Source of the DNA: SLFH01 sp050486265
Lineage (GTDB): Bacteria; Planctomycetota; Phycisphaerae; Phycisphaerales; UBA1924
Reading direction: 5' to 3'
Assembly: GCA_050486265.1 (NCBI GenBank)
Contig: JBJHCY010000013.1
Location: forward strand, 25,475-89,474
DNA length: 64,000 nucleotides
The notes beneath the pieces were generated by a model that searched no databases, was not told the origin of the DNA, and was given only the letters and a program-made list of their open reading frames with translations. Below, in pieces: positions 7,004 through 15,565 of the stretch. A program made the position numbers and the translations under genes. Numbering within the stretch: position 1 is the stretch's first letter; every line of letters begins with the position of its first letter.

Positions 7004-7528
7004 TCACCCCTCCATCGCCTCAACCAGGTACCCCGCCGCCTCCTCATCAAAAGCGCACAAAACCACCCGCTCGACCACCCCCACCTCCGCAAGCGTCGCA
7101 CGCACCGTCCGCACCGCGACCACCGCGGCTTTGTCCGCCGGATACCCATACACCCCCGTGCTGATCAAAGGAAACGCGACCGACCGTGCCCGGTGCTCGG
7201 CCGCGAGCCTCAGCGAGGTCTCGTAGCAACTCGCCAGCGTCTCCGCCTCGCCCTCCCCGCCCCCGTTCCACACCGGCCCGACCGTGTGGATCACAATGCG
7301 GCAAGGCAACGCGAACGCCGGCGTCACCACCGCATCACCCTCGCGGCAACGCAGCCCCGGCGCATACTCGGGCAGCGCGCGGCAAGCCTCAAGCAGCTCC
7401 GGCCCCGCCGCACGATGAATCGCCCCGTCCACACCCCCGCCCCCCATCAGCCGCGAATTCGCGGCGTTCACGATCGCATCCACCTCCAGCAGCGTGATGT
7501 CGTCGACAACAACCTCGATCTCCGGCAT
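7004..7528 (-). CDS. macro-domain protein (ADP-ribose hydrolase-like)
   Basis: 174-residue stand-alone macro domain. It has the family hallmarks: DAIVNAANSRLMGGGGVDGAIHRAAG (residues ~17-42) with the Asn pair and Gly-rich loop that bind ADP-ribose, and PLISTGVYGYP near residue 119. Relatives such as YmdB hydrolyse O-acetyl-ADP-ribose or remove ADP-ribose from proteins and nucleic acids in the cytoplasm. The start is supported by GGAGA 8 nt upstream on the minus strand. Convergent with the preceding gene pair and divergent from the methyltransferase. Its nearness to the RNA-repair locus may be chance. Confidence 0.9.
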   Translation of the reverse strand: MPEIEVVVDDITLLEVDAIVNAANSRLMGGGGVDGAIHRAAGPELLEACRALPEYAPGLRCREGDAVVTPAFALPCRIVIHTVGPVWNGGGEGEAETLASCYETSLRLAAEHRARSVAFPLISTGVYGYPADKAAVVAVRTVRATLAEVGVVERVVLCAFDEEAAGYLVEAMEG

Positions 7529-7630
7529 AGGCGGGTCTCCTTGGCCTGCTCGGCCAGCCTACCAAAGCAGCCGACAACGCTCCGCGGGCGGCAAATGTTC
7601 GCTACCATGGCGTGCCCCCGGAGGATCCGA

Positions 7631-8640
7631 GTGCCCTCACCCAGAAGCATCATCGAGGCCCGTACCCCCAAGCCGTCCGTGCGCCGAAGCCGCGCCGAGG
7701 CCACGGCCATCCCCGAGCTGCGCCCCTACGACGGCCCGGCCACACGCCACACGCTCCGGCTCGGCGACGCGAGGGAGCTCGACTGGATCCCCGATCAATC
7801 CGTCCACCTCGTCGTCACCTCACCACCCTATTTCAACCTCAAGAATACAACGACCATCCCTCCCAGCTCGGAGACATGGACGAGTACGAGGCGTTCCACG
7901 ACGAGCTCGACAAGGTCTGGGCGCACTGCTTCCGCATCCTCGCGCCCGGCGGACGCCTGGTCTGCAATGTCGGCGATGTCTGTGTCGCGCGCCGAAAGAA
8001 CAACGGGCGCCACCATGTCTTCCCCCTCCACGCGGATATCTCCGTCCGCTGCCGCAGGCTCGGCTTCGACTACCTCACGCCGATCCTCTGGAACAAGATC
8101 GCCAACGCGGCGTTCGAGGCCGAGGGCAACGGCGGCGGCTTCCTCGGCAAACCCTACGAGCCCAACGCGATCATCAAGAACGATGTCGAGTACATCCTCA
8201 TGCTCCGAAAGCCCGGCGCTTACCGCAAGCCGACCGACGACCAACGCGCCACATCCCGCCTGACCAAGGAAGAACAGGCCAAGTGGTTCCGCCCGGTCTG
8301 GACAGACCTCACAGGCGCCTCGACACGCGACCACCCGGCGCCGTACCCCGTCGAGCTCGCCTACCGCCTCGTCCGCATGTTCTCCTTCACAGGCGACACC
8401 GTCTTCGACCCCTTCGGCGGCACCGGCACCACCAGCATCGCCGCGATCCGCGCCGACCGAAACAGCATCCTCACCGAAATCGACCCCGACTACTTCGCCA
8501 GAGCCGCACGCCGGGTGAAAGCCGAGGCCTCCGAGGGTGTGCTGGGGCGACCATCGCCCGAGGTCGAGGTCATCGAAGCGAAACCTACTCGGCGATCACC
8601 GACGAAGCGTGGGCGATCATCGACAGCACGAACCGCCTGA
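7631..8640 (+). pseudogene. site-specific DNA methyltransferase, broken by a 1-nt deletion
   Basis: Beta-type amino-methyltransferase (N6-adenine or N4-cytosine). The first part reads GDARELDWIPD and the catalytic motif IV TSPPYFNLK; at about 7843 the frame is lost, and the next frame continues the family sequence with YNDHPSQLGDMDEYEAFH and, near the C-terminus, motif I DPFGGTGTT (FDPFGGTGTTSIAAI). Restoring one base in AAG-AATAC would give a continuous protein of about 336 residues. Start is the GTG at 7631, preceded by GGAGG (7620-7624) at 6 nt. The 3' end overlaps by 56 bp the tail of an opposing PaeR7I-type endonuclease gene, also broken. A sequencing deletion is the alternative to genuine decay. 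Confidence 0.85.
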
Positions 8641-9322
8641 GTCCGAGTTCCTCGCTCGGCACGGCCACTTTCGGCGGATTTCCCCGCGACGAAAGCACCA
8701 ACGACGCGGCGCTGTACAAAGACTCTCGAACAAGGCGTGTCAGCGTGATCTCGTATCGCTTCGCGTACGACGCGCCTTCGAACTCCGGGTCGGCTGCGAA
8801 GTGTGTTCGCCGCACCGCTACGGGCGATCGAGAACCGGGCGCATCTTCGAGCAGCATCAGAAACCCAGACCAAGGCTTCGGCGAGGGCTTGAACAGTCCC
8901 TCGCGGTACGCCACCGCCAGATCGTGCCCGTCGCCGACGGCTTCCTGCGCCCGATTGTTGTAGTTGTTGCCGAACGACGGCCCCACCTGCGACTTGAACT
9001 CGAGGCAGGCGACAAGCTTCCCTTCGTGCACAACAACCAGATCCCAATCTCAGTAGGGCCGGAAGTACAGCGGCAGATCGACCGAACGCCTCTTGGTAAA
9101 GATCGATGTCTCCGGGACCCCGTTCTCAACAAGCAACGACGCGAGCAGCCCGATGATCGCATCGCCGTGCCCGCCTCCGGTAACGGCGGCTCGCCCTCCA
9201 CGATCTCGCTCCCCACCCGTCCCCTGAGCCTGATCCTGCCGACCTCGCGTCACCCAGAACTCACCGACCGCCGCCCGGAAGCGCCGATCAAGGTTCTTCA
9301 CCCGGAAAGCATGTTCACTCAT
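8585..9322 (-). pseudogene. PaeR7I/XhoI-family type II restriction endonuclease with in-frame TGA
   Basis: 246 codons, the family's usual length, starting MSEHAFRVKNLDRRFRAAV. The C-terminal half is strongly PaeR7I/XhoI-like: CLEFKSQVGPSFGNNYNNRA, then LAVAYREG, and ASYAKRYEITLTRLVRE. A TGA at 9052-9050 interrupts the frame between YFRPY and DWDLVVV, exactly before the strand bearing the catalytic Asp; the E-x-K of EFK follows it. Reading continues in the same frame on both sides, so it is a nonsense mutation and not a frameshift. Relatives cut CTCGAG; specificity here is inference. Tail-to-tail with the broken methyltransferase. Confidence 0.88.
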
Positions 9323-9345
9323 AGCGGCAGCGTAGCGAACTTCGC

Positions 9346-9858
9346 TCAAGGCGACCGACCAACACGCCGCCGCATCAAAACAAACGCCCCCCAAGCCGCC
9401 AGCGGCGAAAACGGCAGCATCGCCGCGGCGTGCCAGCCCGCCAGACCCGGATCGCCCCGCACCCAGTCGATGTTCGGCGCGGCCGTCGCATACACGATCG
9501 ACGCAACGGCCAGCACGATCAGCCCCACCGCGACCGCGCCAAAGTGCGGCGTCAGCCGCGACATCGCCTCAACAAACGCGACCACCCGCTCCCGCACCGA
9601 TCCGGCGACCAAAATCACCGCCCCAATAAACAGCAATACCGCCGCAATCATCGGCGCCGCGGCCACCGCCCCGAGCACCAGAGCCAAATACACCAACTCG
9701 CCCACACCGGAATAGGGCTCGCCCATCGGCGAACCGGGCGCGCCGACCATCGCCGTCCCGAGCGCGACAAACCCGATCAACGCGAAGCCAAACGCAGGCC
9801 CCGCCCGCAACCACGAGGTGAACGCGCCGCAAGGCGGCTGTGTCACGCTGGTCTCCAT
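9346..9858 (-). CDS. integral membrane protein, unknown function
   Basis: 170 residues with about four hydrophobic segments: AFGFALIGFVALGTAMV, LVYLALVLGAVAAAPMIAAV, AVLLFIGAVILVAG and GAVAVGLIVLAVASIVYA, plus a short one near the C-terminus before RRR. No catalytic motif seen. Start at 9858 is preferred because GGGAGGCCGAC precedes the ATG; an 11-codon longer form is possible. It lies just upstream of the dead endonuclease gene in the same direction. Confidence 0.65.
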   Translation of the reverse strand: METSVTQPPCGAFTSWLRAGPAFGFALIGFVALGTAMVGAPGSPMGEPYSGVGELVYLALVLGAVAAAPMIAAVLLFIGAVILVAGSVRERVVAFVEAMSRLTPHFGAVAVGLIVLAVASIVYATAAPNIDWVRGDPGLAGWHAAAMLPFSPLAAWGAFVLMRRRVGRSP

Positions 9859-9918
9859 GTCGGCCTCCCTTCGGGCTTTCCGCCCTCTCACCCAGGCAGT
9901 CTACAGCAAACGCCTTCC

Positions 9919-9960
9919 CGCCCCACGCCCCACGCCCCACACCCCACACCCCACACCCCC
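9919..9960 (+). repeat. heptamer array (CRCCCCA)n
   Basis: About six tandem copies of a 7-nt unit CGCCCCA/CACCCCA directly upstream of the EamA transporter gene (ATG 9979). Similar arrays recur at 13428-13499, 20437-20465, 21118-21147, 35674-35694 and 63971-64000. Confidence 0.85.
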
Positions 9961-9978
9961 AGCCAACAATCCGCCTCA

Positions 9979-10920
9979 ATGCCCGCCCCCGACCCGCAAG
10001 CCCAACCCCCCAAACCCGACCGCCTCGGCCCCGCAAGCGCCGTCCTCCTCATCGTCACATGGTCCATGCCCGGCGTTTTCATCCGCCTCGTCGGCGGCTT
10101 GCCGGACGCCGAGATCCTCGCCTGGCGCGTCTCGATCGCCTTCGCCGTGCTCGCCCCCGCCGTGCTCATCGTCCGGCGCTGGCGCACCGCCTTCTACGAC
10201 GCAATGCGCCACCCCGCAAGCCTCGGCATCAGCGCCTTCATGTTCGGCTACTTCGCCCTCGCCGTAATGACCTACCGCCACCTCCCGGTCGCCATCGGCG
10301 CCCTCATCATCAGCACATCCCCCGTCTGGGTCCTCATCCTGCGCACGCTCTTCGAGAAGCGCCCGACATCCCGCGAGCTCTGCGGCCTCGCCTCCGCCCT
10401 GATCGGCGTCGCCATGTGCATCCTCCCGCGCCTCGCCAACGGCGGCGAGTGGCCCGGCAGCCCACTGCTCGGCGCCGCGATCGCGCTGGGCGCGGCGATC
10501 TGTTCGGCCGGCTTCGTCTACTCGCGCTCGCGCACGCGACACTCAGCCCGCGCCGTGCCCGCCCCTGTGGCCGCCGCGGTCACATGCGCCTTCGGCCTGC
10601 CCGTCCTGCTCTGGCTGGCGGTCTCCGGCGACGGCCTCGGCGCAGCCGCCTTCGACGCACGCGGCTGGATGCTCCTCATCGGCCTCGGCGCATTCAGCAC
10701 AGCCCTGCCCACGCTCGCCTACTCCATCGCCAGCTCGCGACTCTCCAGCCTCGTCACCGCGATGCTCAACCTGCTCGTCCCTCTCGCTTCAGGCATCGCC
10801 GCGGCGATCATCCTCCGAGAGTTCCCCTCCGCATGGGCGATCCCCGGCGGCGCGCTCGTGCTCATCGGCATCTGGCTCGTCTCGACAGGCGCCGCCAGGC
10901 CGATCCGACCCAGCCTCTGA
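9979..10920 (+). CDS. EamA/DMT-family transporter
   Basis: 313-residue inner-membrane protein with ten predicted hydrophobic helices in two five-helix halves, the EamA (drug/metabolite transporter) layout. It starts PASAVLLIVTWSMPGVFIR after a short cytoplasmic tail, and the second half begins near LLGAAIALGAAICSAGF. Typical family sequences include SPVWVLILRTLFEKR and LPTLAYSIASSRLSSLVTA. Exports or imports small metabolites; substrate unknown. ATG 9979 follows a C-rich heptamer array with no clear Shine-Dalgarno sequence. Confidence 0.9.
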   Translation: MPAPDPQAQPPKPDRLGPASAVLLIVTWSMPGVFIRLVGGLPDAEILAWRVSIAFAVLAPAVLIVRRWRTAFYDAMRHPASLGISAFMFGYFALAVMTYRHLPVAIGALIISTSPVWVLILRTLFEKRPTSRELCGLASALIGVAMCILPRLANGGEWPGSPLLGAAIALGAAICSAGFVYSRSRTRHSARAVPAPVAAAVTCAFGLPVLLWLAVSGDGLGAAAFDARGWMLLIGLGAFSTALPTLAYSIASSRLSSLVTAMLNLLVPLASGIAAAIILREFPSAWAIPGGALVLIGIWLVSTGAARPIRPSL

Positions 10921-11118
10921 CCTTCGCGTCCCACCTGATAAACACCCGCGCACGCCGCGCAGCCCGCACACAACGAACCAAACCACGAAAGCTCGCCCAA
11001 CCGCAGGGCCGCCGTTGGCGATGGCGGGCTGCGCTCTGTAGACTGCACCCTTGCGGGAGGTCCCGAGCGGCTCGGGCCCGACACACATCATCGGACCACG
11101 CCACAAGGAGTGTTCACC

Positions 11119-11313
11119 ATGCGCAAGCAGACCAAGGCTCTCTCCGCACTCACCCTCGGCGCCGCGCTCGCCGCAGCCATGCAGGGCTGCGAGTCCTTCG
11201 ACAAGACCATGGACAACATCGACCGCGCCAACACCACCGCCGAACGCGTCGACCGCACCGCGGACCGCACCGAGCGCAATGTCGAACGCGCCGGAGACCG
11301 CGTCGGCAACTGA
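11119..11313 (+). CDS. small putative lipoprotein
   Basis: 64-residue protein with an N-terminal hydrophobic export signal (KALSALTLGAALAAAMQGC) ending at Cys 20 in a lipobox-like context, then a short polar helix rich in Asp, Arg and Thr with a repeating TAERVDRTADRTERN pattern like a small coiled coil. AAGGAG sits 9 nt before the ATG. Probably anchored in a membrane; function unknown. Confidence 0.65.
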   Translation: MRKQTKALSALTLGAALAAAMQGCESFDKTMDNIDRANTTAERVDRTADRTERNVERAGDRVGN

Positions 11314-11357
11314 CCGACCCCGCTCGCCGACAACATAGATTCAATCTGCTTCGCGTG

Positions 11358-13304
11358 TCACGGCTGCCCCTGCAGCCTCCGTCTCGCCGCCTCGATCGCG
11401 CGCCGATCCCGGTCGTTCCGGGCCTCGACCCGATCGAGATACGCGATCGCCGCGCCCGCCCCCCCAGCTCGCCCCATCGCCCGCGCGATCGCCGCGGCGT
11501 CACTCCCCGTCTCGTCCTCACGCACATGATCGAGCACAAGGTTGATCACCCGCTCCGGCTCGGACCCCTCCAGCATCGGCCGCGCGACATGCCAGAGCGC
11601 ATCCCGCCTCGCCGGGTCGTTCGCCTCGTCGGGGCCGAGCTTCCGGTACAGCTCGATAAAGTCCTCGCCCCGCCCCGCCCTGAAGACCGGCATCAACGCC
11701 GACTCCGCTAGCCGCGCCGTCACCTTCTCAGGATTGTCTCGCAACGCCGACGAGACCAACGACGCAACATCGCTGTCCCGTCCCATCAAAGCCAGCAGCC
11801 GCACCGCTTCCTCTAGCCGCCCCTCACGCGCCGCGGCCGCCATCCGCCCGCGAACCTCCACCGCATCATCGAGCGGCGGCGAAACCCGCTCCCGCTGCTG
11901 AGGCTGCCCGACCACCCACAACGGATCGCCGATCACCGCCAACTTCCAGACCGGCGCACGATCGATCCGCGTCGCCGCACCCCAAGGCACAAGAAACCGC
12001 AGCCGCTGCGCAACCGCAGGCCCGGGCAAAAACGACTGCAAAAACGGCTCGTCCGTCGACCCGAAGTAGCAGAACGCCCCACGCTCCAGCCAACGGCCCG
12101 CGACCGTCCCGCGCGTCCCCGGGTGCACCGCAGACCACGAGTGGATGAAGTACACCGCCGCCGGCACATCCAGCACCGGGATATCCCCCGGCCTGGCCTG
12201 CCCCGGGTTCAGATCGAAATGATCGCGCATCCCGCGCGAGTTGACCATCACAAGTCCCGCACGCAGCACACGCTGCGCCGCGAGCTGCCACGCCCGGTGA
12301 GACCCCGCCCTGCCCTGGTCGGCCACCCGCATCCCCATCCCCTCAAGATGCTCCCGCGCCGGCGCGAGGTTGTACTCCGTCCACGGGCTGCCGGAGGTCT
12401 GGTACCCGTTGAACAGCCACGCCTCCTCGGGCCTGTAAAACAGCGCGCTCATCGCCATGTACGCCGCACGGGCCTCGCCCCCGAAGATGTGCCCGGTCCA
12501 GCCCCACCGCTGCTCGCCCCGAGGATCGTCCCCGTGCCGACCGACAAAGTCCGTCAGCGCCACGATCCGCTGCCCGTTATTCAGCCGCACCGGCGCACGC
12601 ATCGCGATCGTCACACTGTCGAGCTTGTCGCCCGTCTCCCGCCACGAAAGCCCCGTCGCCTCGCACGCCTCCTCGACAAAACGCGCAAACCGCTCCGCAT
12701 CCCGCAGCGCCATCTCCTCACCGATGTGCCCCAGCCGCTCCGACCACACGATCGGCTGCGCCCGCCCCGCCGCGAGCGCAAGCCCCGCCGTCCACGCCGG
12801 GTCCTCTTCGTTCATCACCACAACACCCGGCGCCAGCCTCGGGTCGGTCTTCCACGACTTCGCCGCCGGCTCGTCCTCGGGCAGCCCCCAGATCCCCCGC
12901 TTGGTCTTCTCGATCAGGCGACGCTTCTCCGCCCCCTCACGCGGCATCACCCCCGGATGCGACCACCGAAACACCTCCGCGGGCTTGAACCCCCGCGCAA
13001 ACCGGCCGATGTCTTCAGCCGCCTCCGCCGACCCGTCATCGATCAGCACCGGAAACCGACGCTCCGGCGTCCACGCCGCAACCGCGTGCAGATAGCTGAT
13101 CCCGTCGGGCACGATCACCAGCGCGTCGATCACGCCGTGCGAACGCCGGTGCATCTCCACCCGCACGCCCAGCCGCACCGGCTCGGGCAACTCGTCAAGG
13201 TTCACCCCCTCGATCGGCTGGGCGATCGCGCAAGGCGAAGCCGCCAGCACGCCCGAAATCAAGCCGATCCACGCCCGACGCACGATCCTGACCGTTGTTC
13301 GCAT
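11358..13304 (-). CDS. large secreted protein, unknown function
   Basis: 648 residues with a signal peptide (RTTVRIVRRAWIGLISGV, cleavage after AIAQ). The central part (~60-430) looks like a globular enzyme, with a Gly- and Trp-rich stretch QRWGWTGHIFGG and a His/Cys pair in YFIHSWSAVHPG and GAFCYFGSTDEP that recalls clan CD (gingipain-like) peptidases; that resemblance is weak. The last ~150 residues are Ala-rich helical repeats of TPR/HEAT type. No Shine-Dalgarno sequence, but TACCCT lies 6 nt before the ATG on the minus strand, which suggests a leaderless message. The start 13304 is chosen by the signal peptide. Confidence 0.6.
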   Translation of the reverse strand: MRTTVRIVRRAWIGLISGVLAASPCAIAQPIEGVNLDELPEPVRLGVRVEMHRRSHGVIDALVIVPDGISYLHAVAAWTPERRFPVLIDDGSAEAAEDIGRFARGFKPAEVFRWSHPGVMPREGAEKRRLIEKTKRGIWGLPEDEPAAKSWKTDPRLAPGVVVMNEEDPAWTAGLALAAGRAQPIVWSERLGHIGEEMALRDAERFARFVEEACEATGLSWRETGDKLDSVTIAMRAPVRLNNGQRIVALTDFVGRHGDDPRGEQRWGWTGHIFGGEARAAYMAMSALFYRPEEAWLFNGYQTSGSPWTEYNLAPAREHLEGMGMRVADQGRAGSHRAWQLAAQRVLRAGLVMVNSRGMRDHFDLNPGQARPGDIPVLDVPAAVYFIHSWSAVHPGTRGTVAGRWLERGAFCYFGSTDEPFLQSFLPGPAVAQRLRFLVPWGAATRIDRAPVWKLAVIGDPLWVVGQPQQRERVSPPLDDAVEVRGRMAAAAREGRLEEAVRLLALMGRDSDVASLVSSALRDNPEKVTARLAESALMPVFRAGRGEDFIELYRKLGPDEANDPARRDALWHVARPMLEGSEPERVINLVLDHVREDETGSDAAAIARAMGRAGGAGAAIAYLDRVEARNDRDRRAIEAARRRLQGQP

Positions 13305-13516
13305 ACGCGCAGGGTAACCGACGAGGCCGCCAGGGCAATCGAACGATCTGGTTCTTGAAGGCGCCGCCTCCCTCGAAGACTCCAAATGAAGGGTGCGCCG
13401 ACATCCCCAACCCAAGCCTCGGCAGCAGGCCGAAGCCGCCCCTGCGCCCAGCTCCCAGCGCCCCGCGCCCTTGTCCCCACGCCCCGCGCCCCACCCAAGC
13501 TCTACACTCGATCCCG

Positions 13517-15169
13517 ATGCCGAGCCTGACTCTCGAAGAATTCACCGCAGAAGCGGCCCTCGCACGCGCCGAGGCCTCCAGCCGCGGCGCCATCCCCGTC
13601 CTCCCCCTCTCCGTCCGTCTCCTCGCAGACCAGCTCACCCCCGTCCTCGCCTACCGCCGCCTCGTCGCCCCGGACCAGCGACGCACCCCATCCTTCCTCT
13701 TCGAATCCGTCGAGAACGGCGACCGCGTCGGCCGCTACTCGATCATGGGCGCACGACCCTCCCGACGCATCATCGCCAAGGCCGACCAGCTCACCGACAT
13801 CGACTGCAACGGCGCCGACCGCGCCACCACAACCTGCAAAGACCCCATGGGCGTCCTCAGCCAGGCCACCCGCGAGCGAACCCTCATCCGCCCAACCTCC
13901 GGCGCCCCCCTCCCAAGCTGCGTCCTCGGCGGCTGGTTCGGCTACGCCGCCTACGACACCGTCCGCTACACCGAGCCCGGACGCCTCCCCTTCCAGAACG
14001 CTCCGCACGACGACCGCAACCTCCCCGACCTCGAATTCGGCTTCTACGACACCATCGTCGTCTTCGACCACGCCGAATCCGCCGTCCATGTCGTCCGACT
14101 CGTCACGCTCGACCAAACCGATCCAACCGACGCCTACAACGCCGCAATCGCCGACCTCGAACACACCGTCTCACTCCTCCAACGCCACAGCAAACCACTC
14201 CCCCTCGGCCGCATCGACCGCCCCGGCCCCAAGCGCGACCTTCAGTCCAACATCACCCGCGCACAGCACCGCGCGATGGTCGAGAAAGCCCTCGAATACA
14301 TCCGCGCCGGCGACATCTTCCAGGTCGTCCTCGGCCAGCGCTTCGAGAAAGCCTCGCCCGCCGACCCCTTCGATGTCTACCGCGCGCTCCGCTCGGTCAA
14401 CCCCAGCCCATACATGGTCTACATGCAGACCTCCGGCTGCGTCCTCGTCGCCTCGAGCCCCGAGATCCTCTGCCGCGTCCGCAACGAAGACGCCGGCCCC
14501 GTCGTCACCAACCGCCCCCTCGCCGGCACCCGACGCCGGGGCGACACCCCCGAAGAAGACCTCGCGCTCCAGCACGAACTCCTCGCCGACCCCAAGGAAC
14601 GCGCCGAGCACATCATGCTCGTCGACCTCGGACGAAACGATGTCGGACGCGTCGCGGCGCCCGGCACCGTCGACCTCCCAGGCGTCATGCAGATCGAACG
14701 CTACAGCCATGTGATGCACATCAGCTCCACCGTCACCGGCGTCCTCCGCCAAGGCCTCGACGCATGGGACGCACTCAGAGCCGCACTCCCCGTCGGCACC
14801 ATCTCAGGCGCCCCCAAAGTCCGCGCCATGCAGATCATCGACGAGATCGAACCGACCCGCCGCGGGCCCTACGGCGGCGGCATCGGCTACGCCGGCCTCG
14901 AAGGCGAAATGGACATCGCCCTCGCACTCCGCACCATCGTCGTCGGCCCCGAACCCGGACCGGACGGACGCTGGCTCTACCACCTCCAGGCCGCCGGAGG
15001 CATCGTCGCCGACTCCGACCCCGACGCCGAGTTCGAAGAAACCGTCAACAAGGCCGCCGCCCTCGCCAGAGCCATCGAGCTCGCCGAAACCGCCTTTTCA
15101 AGCCCCCAAGGTCCGGAAACAATTTCGGGCTCGGCCGGGCCGCTTCCACCCGATACAGTTACACCATGA
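13517..15169 (+). CDS. trpE: anthranilate synthase component I
   Basis: Large subunit of anthranilate synthase: chorismate plus ammonia to anthranilate, first step of Trp synthesis. 550 residues. N-terminal feedback-site segment FLFESVENGDRVGRYSIMG near 57; chorismate-binding core with NRPLAGTRRRG, HIMLVDLGRNDVGRVA, SGAPKVRAM and GGGIGYAG. trpG is not adjacent, so the glutaminase subunit must be elsewhere. No Shine-Dalgarno sequence; TACACT ends 8 nt before the ATG, fitting a leaderless message. The stop overlaps the clpS start by 4 nt (ATGA). Very similar aminodeoxychorismate synthases exist, but the ESV and GRYSI features favour TrpE. Confidence 0.88.
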   Translation: MPSLTLEEFTAEAALARAEASSRGAIPVLPLSVRLLADQLTPVLAYRRLVAPDQRRTPSFLFESVENGDRVGRYSIMGARPSRRIIAKADQLTDIDCNGADRATTTCKDPMGVLSQATRERTLIRPTSGAPLPSCVLGGWFGYAAYDTVRYTEPGRLPFQNAPHDDRNLPDLEFGFYDTIVVFDHAESAVHVVRLVTLDQTDPTDAYNAAIADLEHTVSLLQRHSKPLPLGRIDRPGPKRDLQSNITRAQHRAMVEKALEYIRAGDIFQVVLGQRFEKASPADPFDVYRALRSVNPSPYMVYMQTSGCVLVASSPEILCRVRNEDAGPVVTNRPLAGTRRRGDTPEEDLALQHELLADPKERAEHIMLVDLGRNDVGRVAAPGTVDLPGVMQIERYSHVMHISSTVTGVLRQGLDAWDALRAALPVGTISGAPKVRAMQIIDEIEPTRRGPYGGGIGYAGLEGEMDIALALRTIVVGPEPGPDGRWLYHLQAAGGIVADSDPDAEFEETVNKAAALARAIELAETAFSSPQGPETISGSAGPLPPDTVTP

Positions 15170-15531
15170 CGCAGACAACCACACGCCCCGAAACCGACGC
15201 GTCAACAGACACCAAGCAGCCCTGGCTCTGGCGCGTCGTCCTCCTCGACGACGATCACCATACCTACGAGTATGTCATCGCCATGATGAAGTCCGTCTTC
15301 GGCTACCAGCCCGAGAAAGGCTTCCTCATCGCACAGACCGTCGACCGCTTCGGCAGAGCCGTCTGCACCACCACCCACAAAGAACTCGCCGAGCTCAAGC
15401 GCGACCAGATCCACGCCTTCGGACGCGACCCGCTCATGATCGAGTGCAAGGGCTCCATGTCCGCCATCATCGAGCCCGCAATCAACGAAGACGACGACGC
15501 CGAAGACCGCGCCGAAGACGCGTCCGCCTGA
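15166..15531 (+). CDS. clpS: ClpS, adaptor of the ClpAP/ClpCP protease
   Basis: 121-residue N-degron adaptor that binds N-terminal hydrophobic residues and delivers substrates to a Clp ATPase. The core is WRVVLLDDDHHTYEYVIAMM followed by FGYQPEKGFLIAQTVDRFGRA and ELAELKRDQI, matching the ClpS fold; the usual hinge Asn-Asp-Asp is Leu-Asp-Asp-Asp here. Flexible Thr-rich N-terminus and acidic C-terminus. Translationally coupled to trpE through ATGA, an unusual partner; clpA is not nearby. Confidence 0.87.
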   Translation: MTQTTTRPETDASTDTKQPWLWRVVLLDDDHHTYEYVIAMMKSVFGYQPEKGFLIAQTVDRFGRAVCTTTHKELAELKRDQIHAFGRDPLMIECKGSMSAIIEPAINEDDDAEDRAEDASA

Positions 15532-15565
15532 GCCCGTGCCGGCAACGCCCAAGGGGGTAGAGGGC

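Noticed and set aside
7838..7850. Programmed frameshift in the methyltransferase
   Set aside because: AAGAATAC is not a known slippery heptamer and no stimulatory hairpin was seen; a plain deletion next to a dead endonuclease is simpler.
9050..9052. TGA read as selenocysteine or tryptophan in the endonuclease
   Set aside because: Many genes here, such as rsr, trpE and rsmD, end in TGA; no SECIS-like hairpin follows and the family has no Sec.
9919..9960. CRISPR array
   Set aside because: Period of 7 nt without spacers and no cas genes; the dockerin-encoding repeats are also protein-coding, not CRISPR.
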